Assembly: GCF_001997295.1 (NCBI RefSeq)
Contig: NZ_CP019605.1
Coordinates: forward strand, 434,001-498,000
Source: Tessaracoccus flavus
GTDB taxonomy: Bacteria; Actinomycetota; Actinomycetes; Propionibacteriales; Propionibacteriaceae
DNA length: 64,000 nt
Reading direction: 5' to 3'
Shown here: positions 51,501-61,321 of the stretch, piece after piece
How the letters are laid out: the number at the start of each line of letters is the position of its first letter
How positions within the stretch are numbered: position 1 is the stretch's first letter
Notes under the pieces: generated by a model
Told to the model about the DNA's origin: nothing
The model's input: only the letters and a program-made list of their open reading frames with translations
The model's database searches: none
Translations under genes and position numbers: made by a program

Positions 51501-54500
51501 ATGAGCACAGATTCCGCGCGCCTCGACGGACCGGCCTCCGACGCACTGCTGAACCTCGGGAAGTTCTTCTCGAAGTGGGACACCACCGACGACAACCGGG
51601 CGGTGTTCCGGGACGGCGGGCGCGAGGGGGATGTCTTCTACCGAGACCGTTGGAGCCATGACAAGGTCGTTCGCTCCACCCACGGCGTGAACTGCACCGG
51701 CTCGTGCTCGTGGAAGGTCTACGTCAAGGACGGGATCATCACGTGGGAGGCCCAGCAGACCGACTATCCGACGACGGGCAACGACCGCCCCGAATACGAG
51801 CCGCGCGGCTGCCCCCGCGGCGCGGCCTTCTCCTGGTACACCTACTCGCCCACCCGGGTCCGCTACCCGTACGGGCGTGGCGTGCTCATCGAGATGTACC
51901 GCGAGGCCAAGAAGCGCCTTGGCGACCCCGTCGCCGCCTTCAAGGAGATCTCGACTGATCCTGACAAGCGCCGCCGTTACCAGCAGGCCCGCGGCAAGGG
52001 CGGCCTGGTGCGGATCTCCTGGAACGAGGCACTCGAGATCGCGGCAGCCAGCTACGTCAACACCATCAAGGAGTACGGGCCCGACCGGCTCGTGTCCTTC
52101 TCCCCGATCCCCGCCATGAGCATGGTCAGCCACGCCATCGGCACCCGCTTCACCCACCTGCTCGGCGGCGCGATGACGAGCTTCTACGACTGGTACGCCG
52201 ACCTGCCCGTTGCCTCCCCACAGGTCTTCGGCGACCAGACCGACGTGCCGGAGTCCGGCGACTGGTGGGATGCCACGTATCTCATGATGTGGGGCTCCAA
52301 CGTCCCGGTCACCCGCACCCCCGACGCCCACTGGATGGCCGAGGTGCGCTACCGCGGCACCAAGGTTGTCACCGTCGCGCCCGACTACGCCGACAACGTC
52401 AAGTTCGCCGACGAGTGGCTGCCCGCCCAGGCCGGTACCGACGGTGCGCTCGCCATGGCGATGGGCCACGTGATGCTGAAGGAGAACTTCGTCGAGCGTC
52501 GCGTCCCGTTCTTCGAGGACTACGTCAAGCAGTACACCGATATGACCATGCTGGTGCGCCTCGTCGAGCACCCCGACGGTCATGGCCTCACCGCGGCCAA
52601 GTTCCTCACCGCCGCCGACCTGGGTCAGGACGTCCCCGACGCCGCCTGGAAGACCGTGCTGTGGGACAAGGCTACGGGCACGCCCCAGGTCCCGAACGGC
52701 TCCATCGGCTACCGCTACAACGACGACGGCCAGGGCAAGTGGAACCTCGAGCTCGGCGATCTCGACCCCGCACTCTCCCTGCTCGACGCCGATGGGGCCG
52801 ACGCCGCGGAGATCGCGCTGCCGTGCTTCGAGGACCCGCGCGGCAAGGGCTCGATCCTCCAGCGCGGCGTGCCGACGATGCGCATCGGCGACCATCTCGT
52901 CACCACCGTGTTCGACCTCATGCTCGCCCAGTACGGCGTCGGGCGCGACGGGCTGCCGGGTCTCTGGCCGAGCGGCTACGACGACGAGACAGTCCCGTAC
53001 ACCCCCGCCTGGCAGGCGCCCATCACCGCGGTGCCCGCGGAGGCCTGTCTCCGGATCGCGCGCGAGTTCGCCAAGAACTCCGAGGACTCCCAGGGCCGCA
53101 CGATGATCATCATCGGTGCCGGTATCTGCCACTGGTACCACGCCGACACCACCTACCGCGCGATCATGGCGCTGCTCATGATGACCGGATGCATCGGCCG
53201 CAACGGCGGTGGCTGGGCCCACTACGTCGGCCAGGAGAAGTGCCGCCCCATGACGGGCTGGTTCAACATGGCCAACGCGCTCGACTGGTCGCGCCCGCCG
53301 CGCACCATGATCGGCACCGGGTACTGGTACATGCACACCGACCAGTGGCGCACCGACGGCTACTCCGCCGACGCGATCACCAGCCCGCTGTCGACCGGTT
53401 CGCTCGACGGGCTGCACAGCGCCGATGCCATGGCCAAGTCGTGGCGGCAGGGTTGGATGCCGTTCTACCCCCAGTTCGACCGCAACCCGCTGGACCTCGC
53501 CGACGAGGCCCGCGCCGCCGTCGAGGCGGGGGAGGCCCCGGATGTCAGCTCCTGGGTGGCGGCCAAGCTCAAGTCCGGGGAGCTGGGCTCAGCGATCGAG
53601 GACGTCGACGCGCCCGAGAACTGGCCCCGCACGATGATCCTGTGGCGATCCAACCTGTTCGGGTCCTCCGCGAAGGGCAACGAGTACTTCCTCAAGCATC
53701 TGCTGGGCACCCACAACAACGTGATGCCGAACGAGCACGGCGCCGGGATGCACCCCAAGGAGGTGCGCTTCCGCGAGGACGCGCCGGAGGGCAAGCTCGA
53801 CCTGCTCATCACCGCCGACTTCCGCATGACCAGCTCGACGATGCTGAGCGATCTCGTCTTCCCCGCCGCCACCTGGTACGAGAAGCACGATCTCTCCAGC
53901 ACCGACATGCACCCGTATGTCCATGCGTTCACGCCAGCCATCAACCCGCCGTGGGAGACCCGGACCGACTTCGATGTGTTCGTCGATCTGGCCCGCGCCA
54001 TCTCCAAGATGGCCAAGGGCCGGCTCGACACGCGCTACGACGTCGTGGCCGTGCCTCTGCAGCACGACACGCCGGGGCAGGTGAAGCAGCCCGGAGGCAT
54101 CGAGCGCGACTGGAAGAAGCCCGAGATCCCGGCCCAGCCCGGCGTCAACATGCCGAGCCTCATGCTGGTGGAGCGCGACTACACGGCGATCGCTGACAAG
54201 CTCGTCGCCGTCGGACCGCTGGCGGACCGCCTCGGCTTCACGGTGAAGAACATCACCTACGACATCACCCACCAGGTGGAGAAGCTGGCGAAGAAGCACG
54301 GCGTCTTCCCCGACGGCGTCGCCGCCGGTCGCCCCGCCGTCGACTCCGACAAGCGGTTCGCGGAAGCCATCCTCATGTTCTCCGGCACGACGAACGGCGA
54401 ACTCGCCACCCAGGGCTTCCACGACCTGGAGAAGAAGACCGGCCGCAAGCTGGCGGACCTCTCCGCGGGCCTCGAGGAGAAGCAGATCACCTTCATCGAG

Positions 54501-55208
54501 ACCCAACAGGCTCCGCAGCCCGTCATCACGTCACCGGAATGGTCCGGCTCCGAGACGGGCGGTCGGCGTTACGCGGCGTTCACGATCAACGTCGAACGGC
54601 TGAAGCCCTGGCACACGCTCTCGGGCAGGATGCACTTCTTCCTCGACCACGACTGGCTGACCGACGCAGGCGAGAACCTGCCCATCTTCCGGCCCCCGCT
54701 GGATATGACACGGGGGTACGGCGAGCCCGAACTGGGCCCGAACGGCGAGAAGACCATCACGCTGCGCTACCTCACGGTGCACAACAAGTGGTCGATCCAC
54801 TCCGAGTACCAGGACAACCTGTTCATGCTGAGCCTCGGCCGCGGTGGCCCCCAGGCGTGGCTGAGCGTCGCCGACGCCGCCTCCATCGGGGTCAAGGACA
54901 ACGACTGGATCGAGCTCACCAACGCCAACGGCGTCTTCGTGGCCCGAGCTGTGGTCTCCCCGAAGCTTCCCGACGGCGTGGCGTACGTGCAGCACGCGCA
55001 GGAGCGCACGATCGACGTCCCGAAGTCGGAGGCGACGGGCCGCCGCGGCGGTATCCACAACTCCGTCACCCGGATCCTGCTCAAACCGACGCACCTCATC
55101 GGTGGGTACGCCCACCTCAGCTACGCGTTCAACTATCTCGGCCCAACCGGTGTCCAGCGCGACATCGTCTCGACGGTGCGCCGTCGCTCCCAGGAGGTTC
55201 AGTACTGA
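51501..55208 (+). CDS. narG: Respiratory nitrate reductase alpha subunit
   Basis: This 1235-residue Mo-bisMGD enzyme reduces nitrate to nitrite on the cytoplasmic side of the membrane. The FS0 cluster ligands are His61, Cys65, Cys69 (HGVNCTGSCSW) and Cys104 (RGCPRG). The Mo ligand Asp is in SFYDWYADLP (about residue 230). No Tat signal is seen, as in typical NarG. It overlaps narH. Confidence 0.97.
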   Translation: MSTDSARLDGPASDALLNLGKFFSKWDTTDDNRAVFRDGGREGDVFYRDRWSHDKVVRSTHGVNCTGSCSWKVYVKDGIITWEAQQTDYPTTGNDRPEYEPRGCPRGAAFSWYTYSPTRVRYPYGRGVLIEMYREAKKRLGDPVAAFKEISTDPDKRRRYQQARGKGGLVRISWNEALEIAAASYVNTIKEYGPDRLVSFSPIPAMSMVSHAIGTRFTHLLGGAMTSFYDWYADLPVASPQVFGDQTDVPESGDWWDATYLMMWGSNVPVTRTPDAHWMAEVRYRGTKVVTVAPDYADNVKFADEWLPAQAGTDGALAMAMGHVMLKENFVERRVPFFEDYVKQYTDMTMLVRLVEHPDGHGLTAAKFLTAADLGQDVPDAAWKTVLWDKATGTPQVPNGSIGYRYNDDGQGKWNLELGDLDPALSLLDADGADAAEIALPCFEDPRGKGSILQRGVPTMRIGDHLVTTVFDLMLAQYGVGRDGLPGLWPSGYDDETVPYTPAWQAPITAVPAEACLRIAREFAKNSEDSQGRTMIIIGAGICHWYHADTTYRAIMALLMMTGCIGRNGGGWAHYVGQEKCRPMTGWFNMANALDWSRPPRTMIGTGYWYMHTDQWRTDGYSADAITSPLSTGSLDGLHSADAMAKSWRQGWMPFYPQFDRNPLDLADEARAAVEAGEAPDVSSWVAAKLKSGELGSAIEDVDAPENWPRTMILWRSNLFGSSAKGNEYFLKHLLGTHNNVMPNEHGAGMHPKEVRFREDAPEGKLDLLITADFRMTSSTMLSDLVFPAATWYEKHDLSSTDMHPYVHAFTPAINPPWETRTDFDVFVDLARAISKMAKGRLDTRYDVVAVPLQHDTPGQVKQPGGIERDWKKPEIPAQPGVNMPSLMLVERDYTAIADKLVAVGPLADRLGFTVKNITYDITHQVEKLAKKHGVFPDGVAAGRPAVDSDKRFAEAILMFSGTTNGELATQGFHDLEKKTGRKLADLSAGLEEKQITFIETQQAPQPVITSPEWSGSETGGRRYAAFTINVERLKPWHTLSGRMHFFLDHDWLTDAGENLPIFRPPLDMTRGYGEPELGPNGEKTITLRYLTVHNKWSIHSEYQDNLFMLSLGRGGPQAWLSVADAASIGVKDNDWIELTNANGVFVARAVVSPKLPDGVAYVQHAQERTIDVPKSEATGRRGGIHNSVTRILLKPTHLIGGYAHLSYAFNYLGPTGVQRDIVSTVRRRSQEVQY

Positions 55209-56779
55209 TGCGAGTCATGGCGCAGGTGTCGATGGTGATGAACCTCGACAAGTGCATCGGATGCCACACGTGTTCGGTGACGTGCAAGCAGGCCTGGACC
55301 AACCGGGCCGGGATCGAGTACGTGTGGTTCAACAACGTCGAGACCCGGCCGGGTCTCGGCTATCCCCGCACGTACGAGGACCAGGAGAAGTGGCAGGGCG
55401 GCTGGGTCCGCACCCGCAACGGTCGCCTCAAGCTGAAGTCGGGCGGTCGGTTCAAGAAGCTGCTCAGCATCTTCGCCTCCCCGGTGCAGCCGGGGATGGA
55501 CGACTACTACGAGCCCTGGACCTACGACTACGAGAACCTCATCAAGTCGCCGCTGATCGACGACTTCCCCGTCGCGCAGCCGCAGTCGCTGATCACGGGT
55601 GAGAACATCGCCATCACGTCGTCGTCCAACTGGGACGACGCTCTGGGCGGCATCCACGAGACCATCGAGAACGACCCGATCATCGCCAAGCTCCGCGACG
55701 AGTCGAACATGCGGATCAAGGCGGAGTACGAGAAGACGTTCATGTTCTTCGTGCCGCGCATCTGCGAGCACTGCCTCAACCCGTCCTGCATGGCGGCGTG
55801 CCCGTCGGGCGCGATCTACAAGCGCGAGGAAGACGGCATCGTGCTCGTCGACCAGGACCGGTGCCGGGGCTGGCGCCAGTGCATCACCGGCTGCCCGTAC
55901 AAGAAGATCTACTTTAACCACCGCACCGGCAAGGCAGAGAAGTGCCACTTCTGTTACCCGCGCATCGAGGTCGGGCTGCCGACGGTGTGCTCCGAGACCT
56001 GCGTCGGCCGTCTGCGTTACATCGGCATCGTGCTCTACGACGCCGACCGCGTGACCGAGGCGGCCGCCGTCGAGGATCCCAAGGACCTCTACGAAGCCCA
56101 GCTCGATCTCATGCTGGACCCGCGCGACCCTGAGGTCATCGCCGCCGCTCGCGAGAGCGGGATCCCGGAGGACTGGCTGCTCGCCGCTGCGAAGTCGCCG
56201 ATCTACGCGCTGTGCAAGTACTTCAAGGTTGCGCTCCCGCTGCACCCGGAGTACCGGACCATGCCGATGGTCTGGTACATCCCGCCGCTGTCGCCCGTCG
56301 TCGACCTCCTCAAGGAGCAGGGCCATGACGGGGAGGCCGCCGGCAACCTGTTCGGGGCGATCGACACGCTGCGGATTCCCGTGGAATACCTCGCAGAGCT
56401 TTTCACCGCGGGCGACACCCGGCCGGTGGTCGAAGTGCTCCAGAAGCTCGCCGCGATGCGCAGCTACATGCGCGACGTGACGCTCGGCCGCGGCGGCGAC
56501 GAGGAGATCGCGGCCGCCGTCGGCATGACGGGCCCGGCGATGGAACAGATGTACCGCCTGTTGGCGATCGCCAAGTACGACGAGCGCTACGTCATCCCGA
56601 CCGCCCACCGCGAGCAGGCGCATAACCTGGAGGAGATGGGCTGTTCGGTCGACTTCGACGGCGATCCCATGTACGCGGGGGATGGCCCGTACGGCAGCTC
56701 CTCGGGGCGGCCCGTGCCGGTCACCATCGAGAGCTACCGCAACCGCCAAGCCGCGGTGAACGACACGAGCATGGACTGA
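55208..56779 (+). CDS. narH: Respiratory nitrate reductase beta subunit
   Basis: This 523-residue iron-sulfur protein carries electrons from NarI to NarG. Four cysteine groups are visible: CIGCHTC (residues 16-22), CEHCLNPSCMAACP, CRGWRQCITGCP, where Trp replaces a Cys of the 3Fe-4S centre, and CHFC with later Cys. The start overlaps the narG stop. Confidence 0.97.
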   Translation: MRVMAQVSMVMNLDKCIGCHTCSVTCKQAWTNRAGIEYVWFNNVETRPGLGYPRTYEDQEKWQGGWVRTRNGRLKLKSGGRFKKLLSIFASPVQPGMDDYYEPWTYDYENLIKSPLIDDFPVAQPQSLITGENIAITSSSNWDDALGGIHETIENDPIIAKLRDESNMRIKAEYEKTFMFFVPRICEHCLNPSCMAACPSGAIYKREEDGIVLVDQDRCRGWRQCITGCPYKKIYFNHRTGKAEKCHFCYPRIEVGLPTVCSETCVGRLRYIGIVLYDADRVTEAAAVEDPKDLYEAQLDLMLDPRDPEVIAAARESGIPEDWLLAAAKSPIYALCKYFKVALPLHPEYRTMPMVWYIPPLSPVVDLLKEQGHDGEAAGNLFGAIDTLRIPVEYLAELFTAGDTRPVVEVLQKLAAMRSYMRDVTLGRGGDEEIAAAVGMTGPAMEQMYRLLAIAKYDERYVIPTAHREQAHNLEEMGCSVDFDGDPMYAGDGPYGSSSGRPVPVTIESYRNRQAAVNDTSMD

Positions 56780-56783
56780 GCAC

Positions 56784-57407
56784 GTGAGCAACGACACCCA
56801 GATCTGCTTCCAGGCTGCCGGCCTGCTGCTCAGCTATCCCGACGAGCAGCTTCTGTCGACCCTGGATCTGGTGGAGGACGCGGTGGCGGCGACGCCGTCG
56901 GCCCCGCTGTTCGCCCCGGTGCTCGCCCATCTGCGTGCGAAGCCGCTGCGCGAGCTGCAGGAGTTTCACGTGCAGGAGTTCGACCTCTCGCGGCGCCACG
57001 CGCTGCACCTGACCTACTGGACCGACGGCGACACGCGCCGGCGCGGCGAAGTGCTGGCCGCCATCAAGCAGACCTACCGTGAGTCGGGTCTGCTCGTGAA
57101 CCTCGACGGCGAGCTGCCCGACTACCTACCGATGGTGCTGGAGTTCGCTGCCCGCGGTGACCAGGAGCGGGGGCTCGGCCTGCTGAACAGCTACCGCGCC
57201 AGCCTCGAGCTCCTCCGGCTCGGACTCCGCAAGGACAAGCTCCCCCACGAGGGCGTTGTCGAGGCGGTCTGTCGCTGCCTGCCCGGACCCATGGCCCGGG
57301 ACCGTGCGGACGTGCAGACCTTGTACGGCGCCATGTTCGTGGACGCCCCGCCGATCGAGCAGGTCGGCCTTGAGACCTATCAGATCCAGACAGGCAGGCC
57401 AGCATGA
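56784..57407 (+). CDS. narJ: Nitrate reductase assembly chaperone NarJ
   Basis: This 207-residue chaperone of the NarJ/TorD type has LLLSYPDEQL and ELQEFHVQEFDLSRRHALHLTYWTDGDTRRRG, the conserved motif. It helps insert Moco into NarG and blocks premature membrane binding. GTG start at 56784, five bases after narH; the narI ATG overlaps its stop. Confidence 0.93.
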   Translation: MSNDTQICFQAAGLLLSYPDEQLLSTLDLVEDAVAATPSAPLFAPVLAHLRAKPLRELQEFHVQEFDLSRRHALHLTYWTDGDTRRRGEVLAAIKQTYRESGLLVNLDGELPDYLPMVLEFAARGDQERGLGLLNSYRASLELLRLGLRKDKLPHEGVVEAVCRCLPGPMARDRADVQTLYGAMFVDAPPIEQVGLETYQIQTGRPA

Positions 57408-58162
57408 ACTTCCTCCTGTGGGGAATCCTTCCCTACCTCACCGTCATCATCCTCGTCGGCGGCCTCGTGTGGCGCTACAAGTACGACCAGTTCGGGTGGA
57501 CGACGCGCAGCTCCCAGCTCTACGAGTCGAAGCTGCTGAAGATCGCCTCCCCGCTGTTCCACTTCGCGCTGCTGGCCGTGCTCATCGGCCACATCGTCGG
57601 CCTGCTCATCCCGAAGGCGTTCACCGACAGGATCGGTCTGAGCCAGGAGATGTACCACGCCGGCGCCCTCTACGGCGGTGGCTTGGCGGGGTTGGCCCTG
57701 ATCGCCGGCCTGGCGATGCTGATCTGGCGACGTCGCCGCACCGGCAAGGTGTTCGCCGCCACGACCGCCAACGACAAGTTCATGTACCTCGTCCTGGGCG
57801 CGGTCATCCTCGCCGGGCTGATCGCGACGTTCACAGGCGAGACGACACCGAGCGGCGAGCACCACAACTACCGCGAGACGGTCTCGATCTGGTTCCGTTC
57901 CCTGTTCGTGCTGCAGCCCAACGTCGAGGCCATGGCCGCCGCGACCTGGCAGTTCAAGGTGCACGTCCTCATCGGCTTCGCGCTGTTCGCCATCACGCCC
58001 TTCACCAGGTTGGTGCACGCGTTCACTGCGCCCCTGCATTATCTGTTCCGCCCCTACATCGTGTACCGCTCCCGTGACCTGCAGCCGACCCGCTCCACCA
58101 GCGGTCAGCGGCGCGGCTGGGATCCCATCGGCACCTCCGACCGCGAAAGGGGCCGTCGCTAG
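57404..58162 (+). CDS. narI: Respiratory nitrate reductase gamma subunit (cytochrome b)
   Basis: This 252-residue membrane protein with about five helices binds two hemes b and takes electrons from quinol. His residues in LFHFALLAVLIGHIVGL and the distal pair in VHVLIGFALFAITPFTRLVHAF are the likely heme ligands. It ends the narGHJI set, and narK follows three bases later. Confidence 0.95.
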   Translation: MNFLLWGILPYLTVIILVGGLVWRYKYDQFGWTTRSSQLYESKLLKIASPLFHFALLAVLIGHIVGLLIPKAFTDRIGLSQEMYHAGALYGGGLAGLALIAGLAMLIWRRRRTGKVFAATTANDKFMYLVLGAVILAGLIATFTGETTPSGEHHNYRETVSIWFRSLFVLQPNVEAMAAATWQFKVHVLIGFALFAITPFTRLVHAFTAPLHYLFRPYIVYRSRDLQPTRSTSGQRRGWDPIGTSDRERGRR

Positions 58163-58165
58163 CCC

Positions 58166-59506
58166 ATGGCCAAGCTGATCGAGGTGGCCCCCGTCCACGA
58201 CACGGGCAAGGGGGCCGGTCGCGTCGCGACCATGTCCACCATCGCGTTCACCCTCATGTTCGCGGTGTGGTTGATGTTCGGCATCCTGGGCGTCCCGATC
58301 CAGCAGGAGTTGGGGCTGACGGACGTTGAACTGTCGTGGATCTCCGCGCTGGCGGTGTTGAACGGCTCGATGTGGCGACTGCCGGCAGGGATCCTCGCCG
58401 ACCGCATTGGCGGTCGGCGGGTGACGCTGTTCCTGGTGTTCTCCACCGCAGTGGCCGCCTACTTCGTGTCGAGGGCCGACAGCTACGCGTCGCTGCTGAT
58501 CCTCGCGTTCCTGGTCGGCTTCGCCGGCAACCTGTTCTCGGTGGGCACCACCTGGAACGCCGCGTGGTTCTCCCGGGATCGGCAGGGCCTAGCGCTCGGC
58601 GTGTTCGGTGCGGGCAACGTCGGGGCGTCGGTCACCAAGTTCATCGGCCCCCCGCTCATCGCCGGCACCGCCGGCGCAACCTACGCGTTCGGCGTCGAGG
58701 GCGGCTGGCGGCTGGTACCGGTCATCTACGCGGCGCTCCTCATCGTCGTCGGTGTGGCCACCTGGCTGATCGTGCCGCGGCAGGATCGCGCGCCGGGCAG
58801 CGCGAAGCCCATCCGCGAGATGCTGGTGCCCCTCAAGCACGTGCGCGTGTGGCGCTTCAGCCTCTACTACGTGGCGGTCTTCGGCGCCTACGTCGCGCTG
58901 TCGGCCTGGCTGCCGAAGTACTACGTCGACAACTTCGACGTCGGCCTCGGCACCGCGGGCCTGCTCACGGCGACCTTCATCTTCCCCGCCTCGCTCCTGC
59001 GGCCCGTGGGCGGCGCGCTCGCTGACCGCTACGGGGCCCGCCGGGTCATGTACTGGACCTTCGGCCTGATGCTGGCCACCTCCGGCATCCTCATGATGCC
59101 CAACGGCTACATCGTCATCACCCACGCCGACGGCTCCGAGACCCAGCATCTGGCCTACCAGCTGAGCGTCTGGGCGTTCGCCGCGCTGGTGTTCCTCCTC
59201 GGCTGCGCCATGGGCCTCGGGAAGGCCGCGGTCTTCAAGCACATTCCCGAATACTTCCCCGACAACGTCGGATCCGTGGGCGGCCTCGTCGGCACCCTCG
59301 GCGGGCTGGGCGGCTTCATCCTGCCGCCGCTGTTCGCCTACACGAAGGTCTGGTCCGGGTTCCCGACCTCGACCTTCTTCGTGATCTTCCTCCTCACCGT
59401 CGTCTGCGCGGTGTGGATGCACCTCACCATCGTCAAGATGCTGCACGACAACTCGCCCGAGCTTGCCGGCACCATTGAACTGCCCCTCGAGGAGGCCCGC
59501 GCATGA
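58166..59506 (+). CDS. narK: Nitrate/nitrite transporter NarK (first)
   Basis: This 446-residue major facilitator with 12 predicted helices has the NNP signature-like GVFGAGNVGASVTKFIGP and LGCAMGLGKAAVFKHIPEYFPDNVGSVGGLVG. It resembles the NarK1-type (proton symporter). The second NarK overlaps its stop (ATGA). It is coexpressed with narGHJI. Confidence 0.92.
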   Translation: MAKLIEVAPVHDTGKGAGRVATMSTIAFTLMFAVWLMFGILGVPIQQELGLTDVELSWISALAVLNGSMWRLPAGILADRIGGRRVTLFLVFSTAVAAYFVSRADSYASLLILAFLVGFAGNLFSVGTTWNAAWFSRDRQGLALGVFGAGNVGASVTKFIGPPLIAGTAGATYAFGVEGGWRLVPVIYAALLIVVGVATWLIVPRQDRAPGSAKPIREMLVPLKHVRVWRFSLYYVAVFGAYVALSAWLPKYYVDNFDVGLGTAGLLTATFIFPASLLRPVGGALADRYGARRVMYWTFGLMLATSGILMMPNGYIVITHADGSETQHLAYQLSVWAFAALVFLLGCAMGLGKAAVFKHIPEYFPDNVGSVGGLVGTLGGLGGFILPPLFAYTKVWSGFPTSTFFVIFLLTVVCAVWMHLTIVKMLHDNSPELAGTIELPLEEARA

Positions 59507-60891
59507 GCACCAAGCTGGAGACCAAGGGCGACTGGCTGCAGTCGTGGGATCCCGAGGATCCCGAGAAGTGGGACCAGAAGCTGGCGTGGAACACGCTGAC
59601 CGTCACGACGTTCACGCTCACGCTGGCGTTCGTCGCCTGGTTCCTGCCCAGCGCCATCGTGCCGAAGCTCAACGCGTTGGGGTTCACGTTCACCAAGGCG
59701 CAGCTCTACTGGATGGCGGCCATGCCGGGCCTCTCCGGTGGGCTCCTTCGTCTGGTGTGGATGGTCCTCCCACCGAAGATCGGCACGCGGAAGATGGTGA
59801 CGCTCACCACGTTGCTCCTCATCCTGCCCGTCCTCGGGTGGGGGTTCGAGGTCACCAACCCCGACGTGCCGTACTGGCGCCTCATGGGGCTGGCGATCCT
59901 GTCCGGCATCGGCGGCGGCGCCTTCTCCGGCTTCATGCCCTCGACGTCGTACTTCTTCCCCAAGCGCCTGCAGGGCACCGCGCTCGGCCTGCAGGCGGGC
60001 ATCGGCAACTTCGGCGTCTCGCTGGTGCAGTTGCTCACCCCCTGGCTGATCAGCTTCGGCATGTTCGGCTTCCTCGGCTCCCAGACCATGACGACGGCCG
60101 GTGCCTCGGACGTCGTCGTGTGGTACCAGAACTCGGCTCTGGTGTACCTGCCGTTCATCGTCGCGGGCGCCATCTGGGCCTACATCGTGCTGCGCTCGGT
60201 GCCGGTCAAGGCCAACATCAAGCAGCAGTTCGACATCTTCAGCAACCAGGACACCTGGTGGATGACGATTCTCTACATCATGACGTTCGGCACGTTCTCC
60301 GGCCTCTCCGCCCAGTTCGGCCTCCTGATGCTCAACCTGTACGGCTCCGGCAACTCGGCGATCGTCGAGGGGGCTGGCTCCACCGCCACCATCCTCATCG
60401 AGGGCTACACGCTGCCCGATCCCGTCAAGTTCGTCTTCCTCGGCCCGCTCGTGGGCGCAGGCGCGCGCGTGGTCTTCTCGCCGCTGACCGACAAGATGGG
60501 CGGCGCCATCTGGACGCTCATCTCCGGGATCGGGGTCCTCGCGTCGATCCTGTTCACCATCCCGGCGCTGACGCCGGACCTGTCCAGCGCCGAGGCGCTG
60601 CAGGGCGACTTCAACCAGTTCCTCTGGGGCATGCTGGCGATCTTCCTGTTCTCCGGCATCGGCAACGCGTCGACGTTCAAGCAGATGCCGATGATCTTCG
60701 AGAAGCGTCAAGCGGGCGGGGTCATCGGGTGGACCGCAGCCATCGCCGCGTTCGGGCCGTTCCTGTTCGGCGTGGGGCTCACCATCATGAGCCCGACGCT
60801 GTTCTACATCATCGGTGCGGTGTGGGCCGTTGGCTGCATCGCCATCACCTGGTTCCGCTACGCGCGCCCCGGCGCCCCGAAGCCGAGCTGA
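59503..60891 (+). CDS. narK: Nitrate/nitrite transporter NarK (second)
   Basis: This 462-residue MFS transporter differs clearly from the one upstream: GLQAGIGNFGVSLVQLLTPWL and GIGNASTFKQMPMIFEKRQAGGVIGWTAAIAAFG are NarK motifs of the NarK2 (nitrate-nitrite antiporter) type. The pair is like the NarK1-NarK2 arrangement of some denitrifiers, but as separate genes. moaE starts 16 bases after its stop. Confidence 0.92.
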   Translation: MSTKLETKGDWLQSWDPEDPEKWDQKLAWNTLTVTTFTLTLAFVAWFLPSAIVPKLNALGFTFTKAQLYWMAAMPGLSGGLLRLVWMVLPPKIGTRKMVTLTTLLLILPVLGWGFEVTNPDVPYWRLMGLAILSGIGGGAFSGFMPSTSYFFPKRLQGTALGLQAGIGNFGVSLVQLLTPWLISFGMFGFLGSQTMTTAGASDVVVWYQNSALVYLPFIVAGAIWAYIVLRSVPVKANIKQQFDIFSNQDTWWMTILYIMTFGTFSGLSAQFGLLMLNLYGSGNSAIVEGAGSTATILIEGYTLPDPVKFVFLGPLVGAGARVVFSPLTDKMGGAIWTLISGIGVLASILFTIPALTPDLSSAEALQGDFNQFLWGMLAIFLFSGIGNASTFKQMPMIFEKRQAGGVIGWTAAIAAFGPFLFGVGLTIMSPTLFYIIGAVWAVGCIAITWFRYARPGAPKPS

Positions 60892-60907
60892 CGTAACCTT
60901 GGGGCGC

Positions 60908-61321
60908 ATGGAGCTGACCAGGGTCACAACGGCTGACATCGACACCGACGCGCTGCTCGCGAGCGTCTCCGACGACCGCGCCGGGGCGGTGGTGAGCTTC
61001 GCCGGCGTCGTGCGCAACCACGACCACGGCAAGACCGTCACGGGCATCGAGTACGTCGGCCACCCCACGGCCGACGAGGTCCTGCGTGAGGTCGTCGCCG
61101 AGTTCTCGGGCAGGGACGGGGTGCATGCGATCGTCGCGCAACACCGCGTCGGGATGCTGGGGATCGGCGGCGTGGCACTGTACGTGGCTGTCGCCGCGTC
61201 GCATCGCGCGCAGGCCTTCGACTGCGCCTCCGGTCTGGTGGACCGCGTCAAGGAGGTGCTGCCCATCTGGAAGAAGCAGCTCCTGGCGGACGGCACCCAC
61301 GAATGGTCGCAGTGCCCGTGA
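60908..61321 (+). CDS. moaE: Molybdopterin synthase catalytic subunit
   Basis: This 137-residue subunit joins with MoaD to insert sulfur into precursor Z. FAGVVRNHDHGKTVTGIEYVGH and the C-terminal VKEVLPIWKKQLL, with the active-site lysine, are visible. ATG 60908; TAACCT lies eight bases earlier. It overlaps the moeB-like gene (TGATG). Confidence 0.93.
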   Translation: MELTRVTTADIDTDALLASVSDDRAGAVVSFAGVVRNHDHGKTVTGIEYVGHPTADEVLREVVAEFSGRDGVHAIVAQHRVGMLGIGGVALYVAVAASHRAQAFDCASGLVDRVKEVLPIWKKQLLADGTHEWSQCP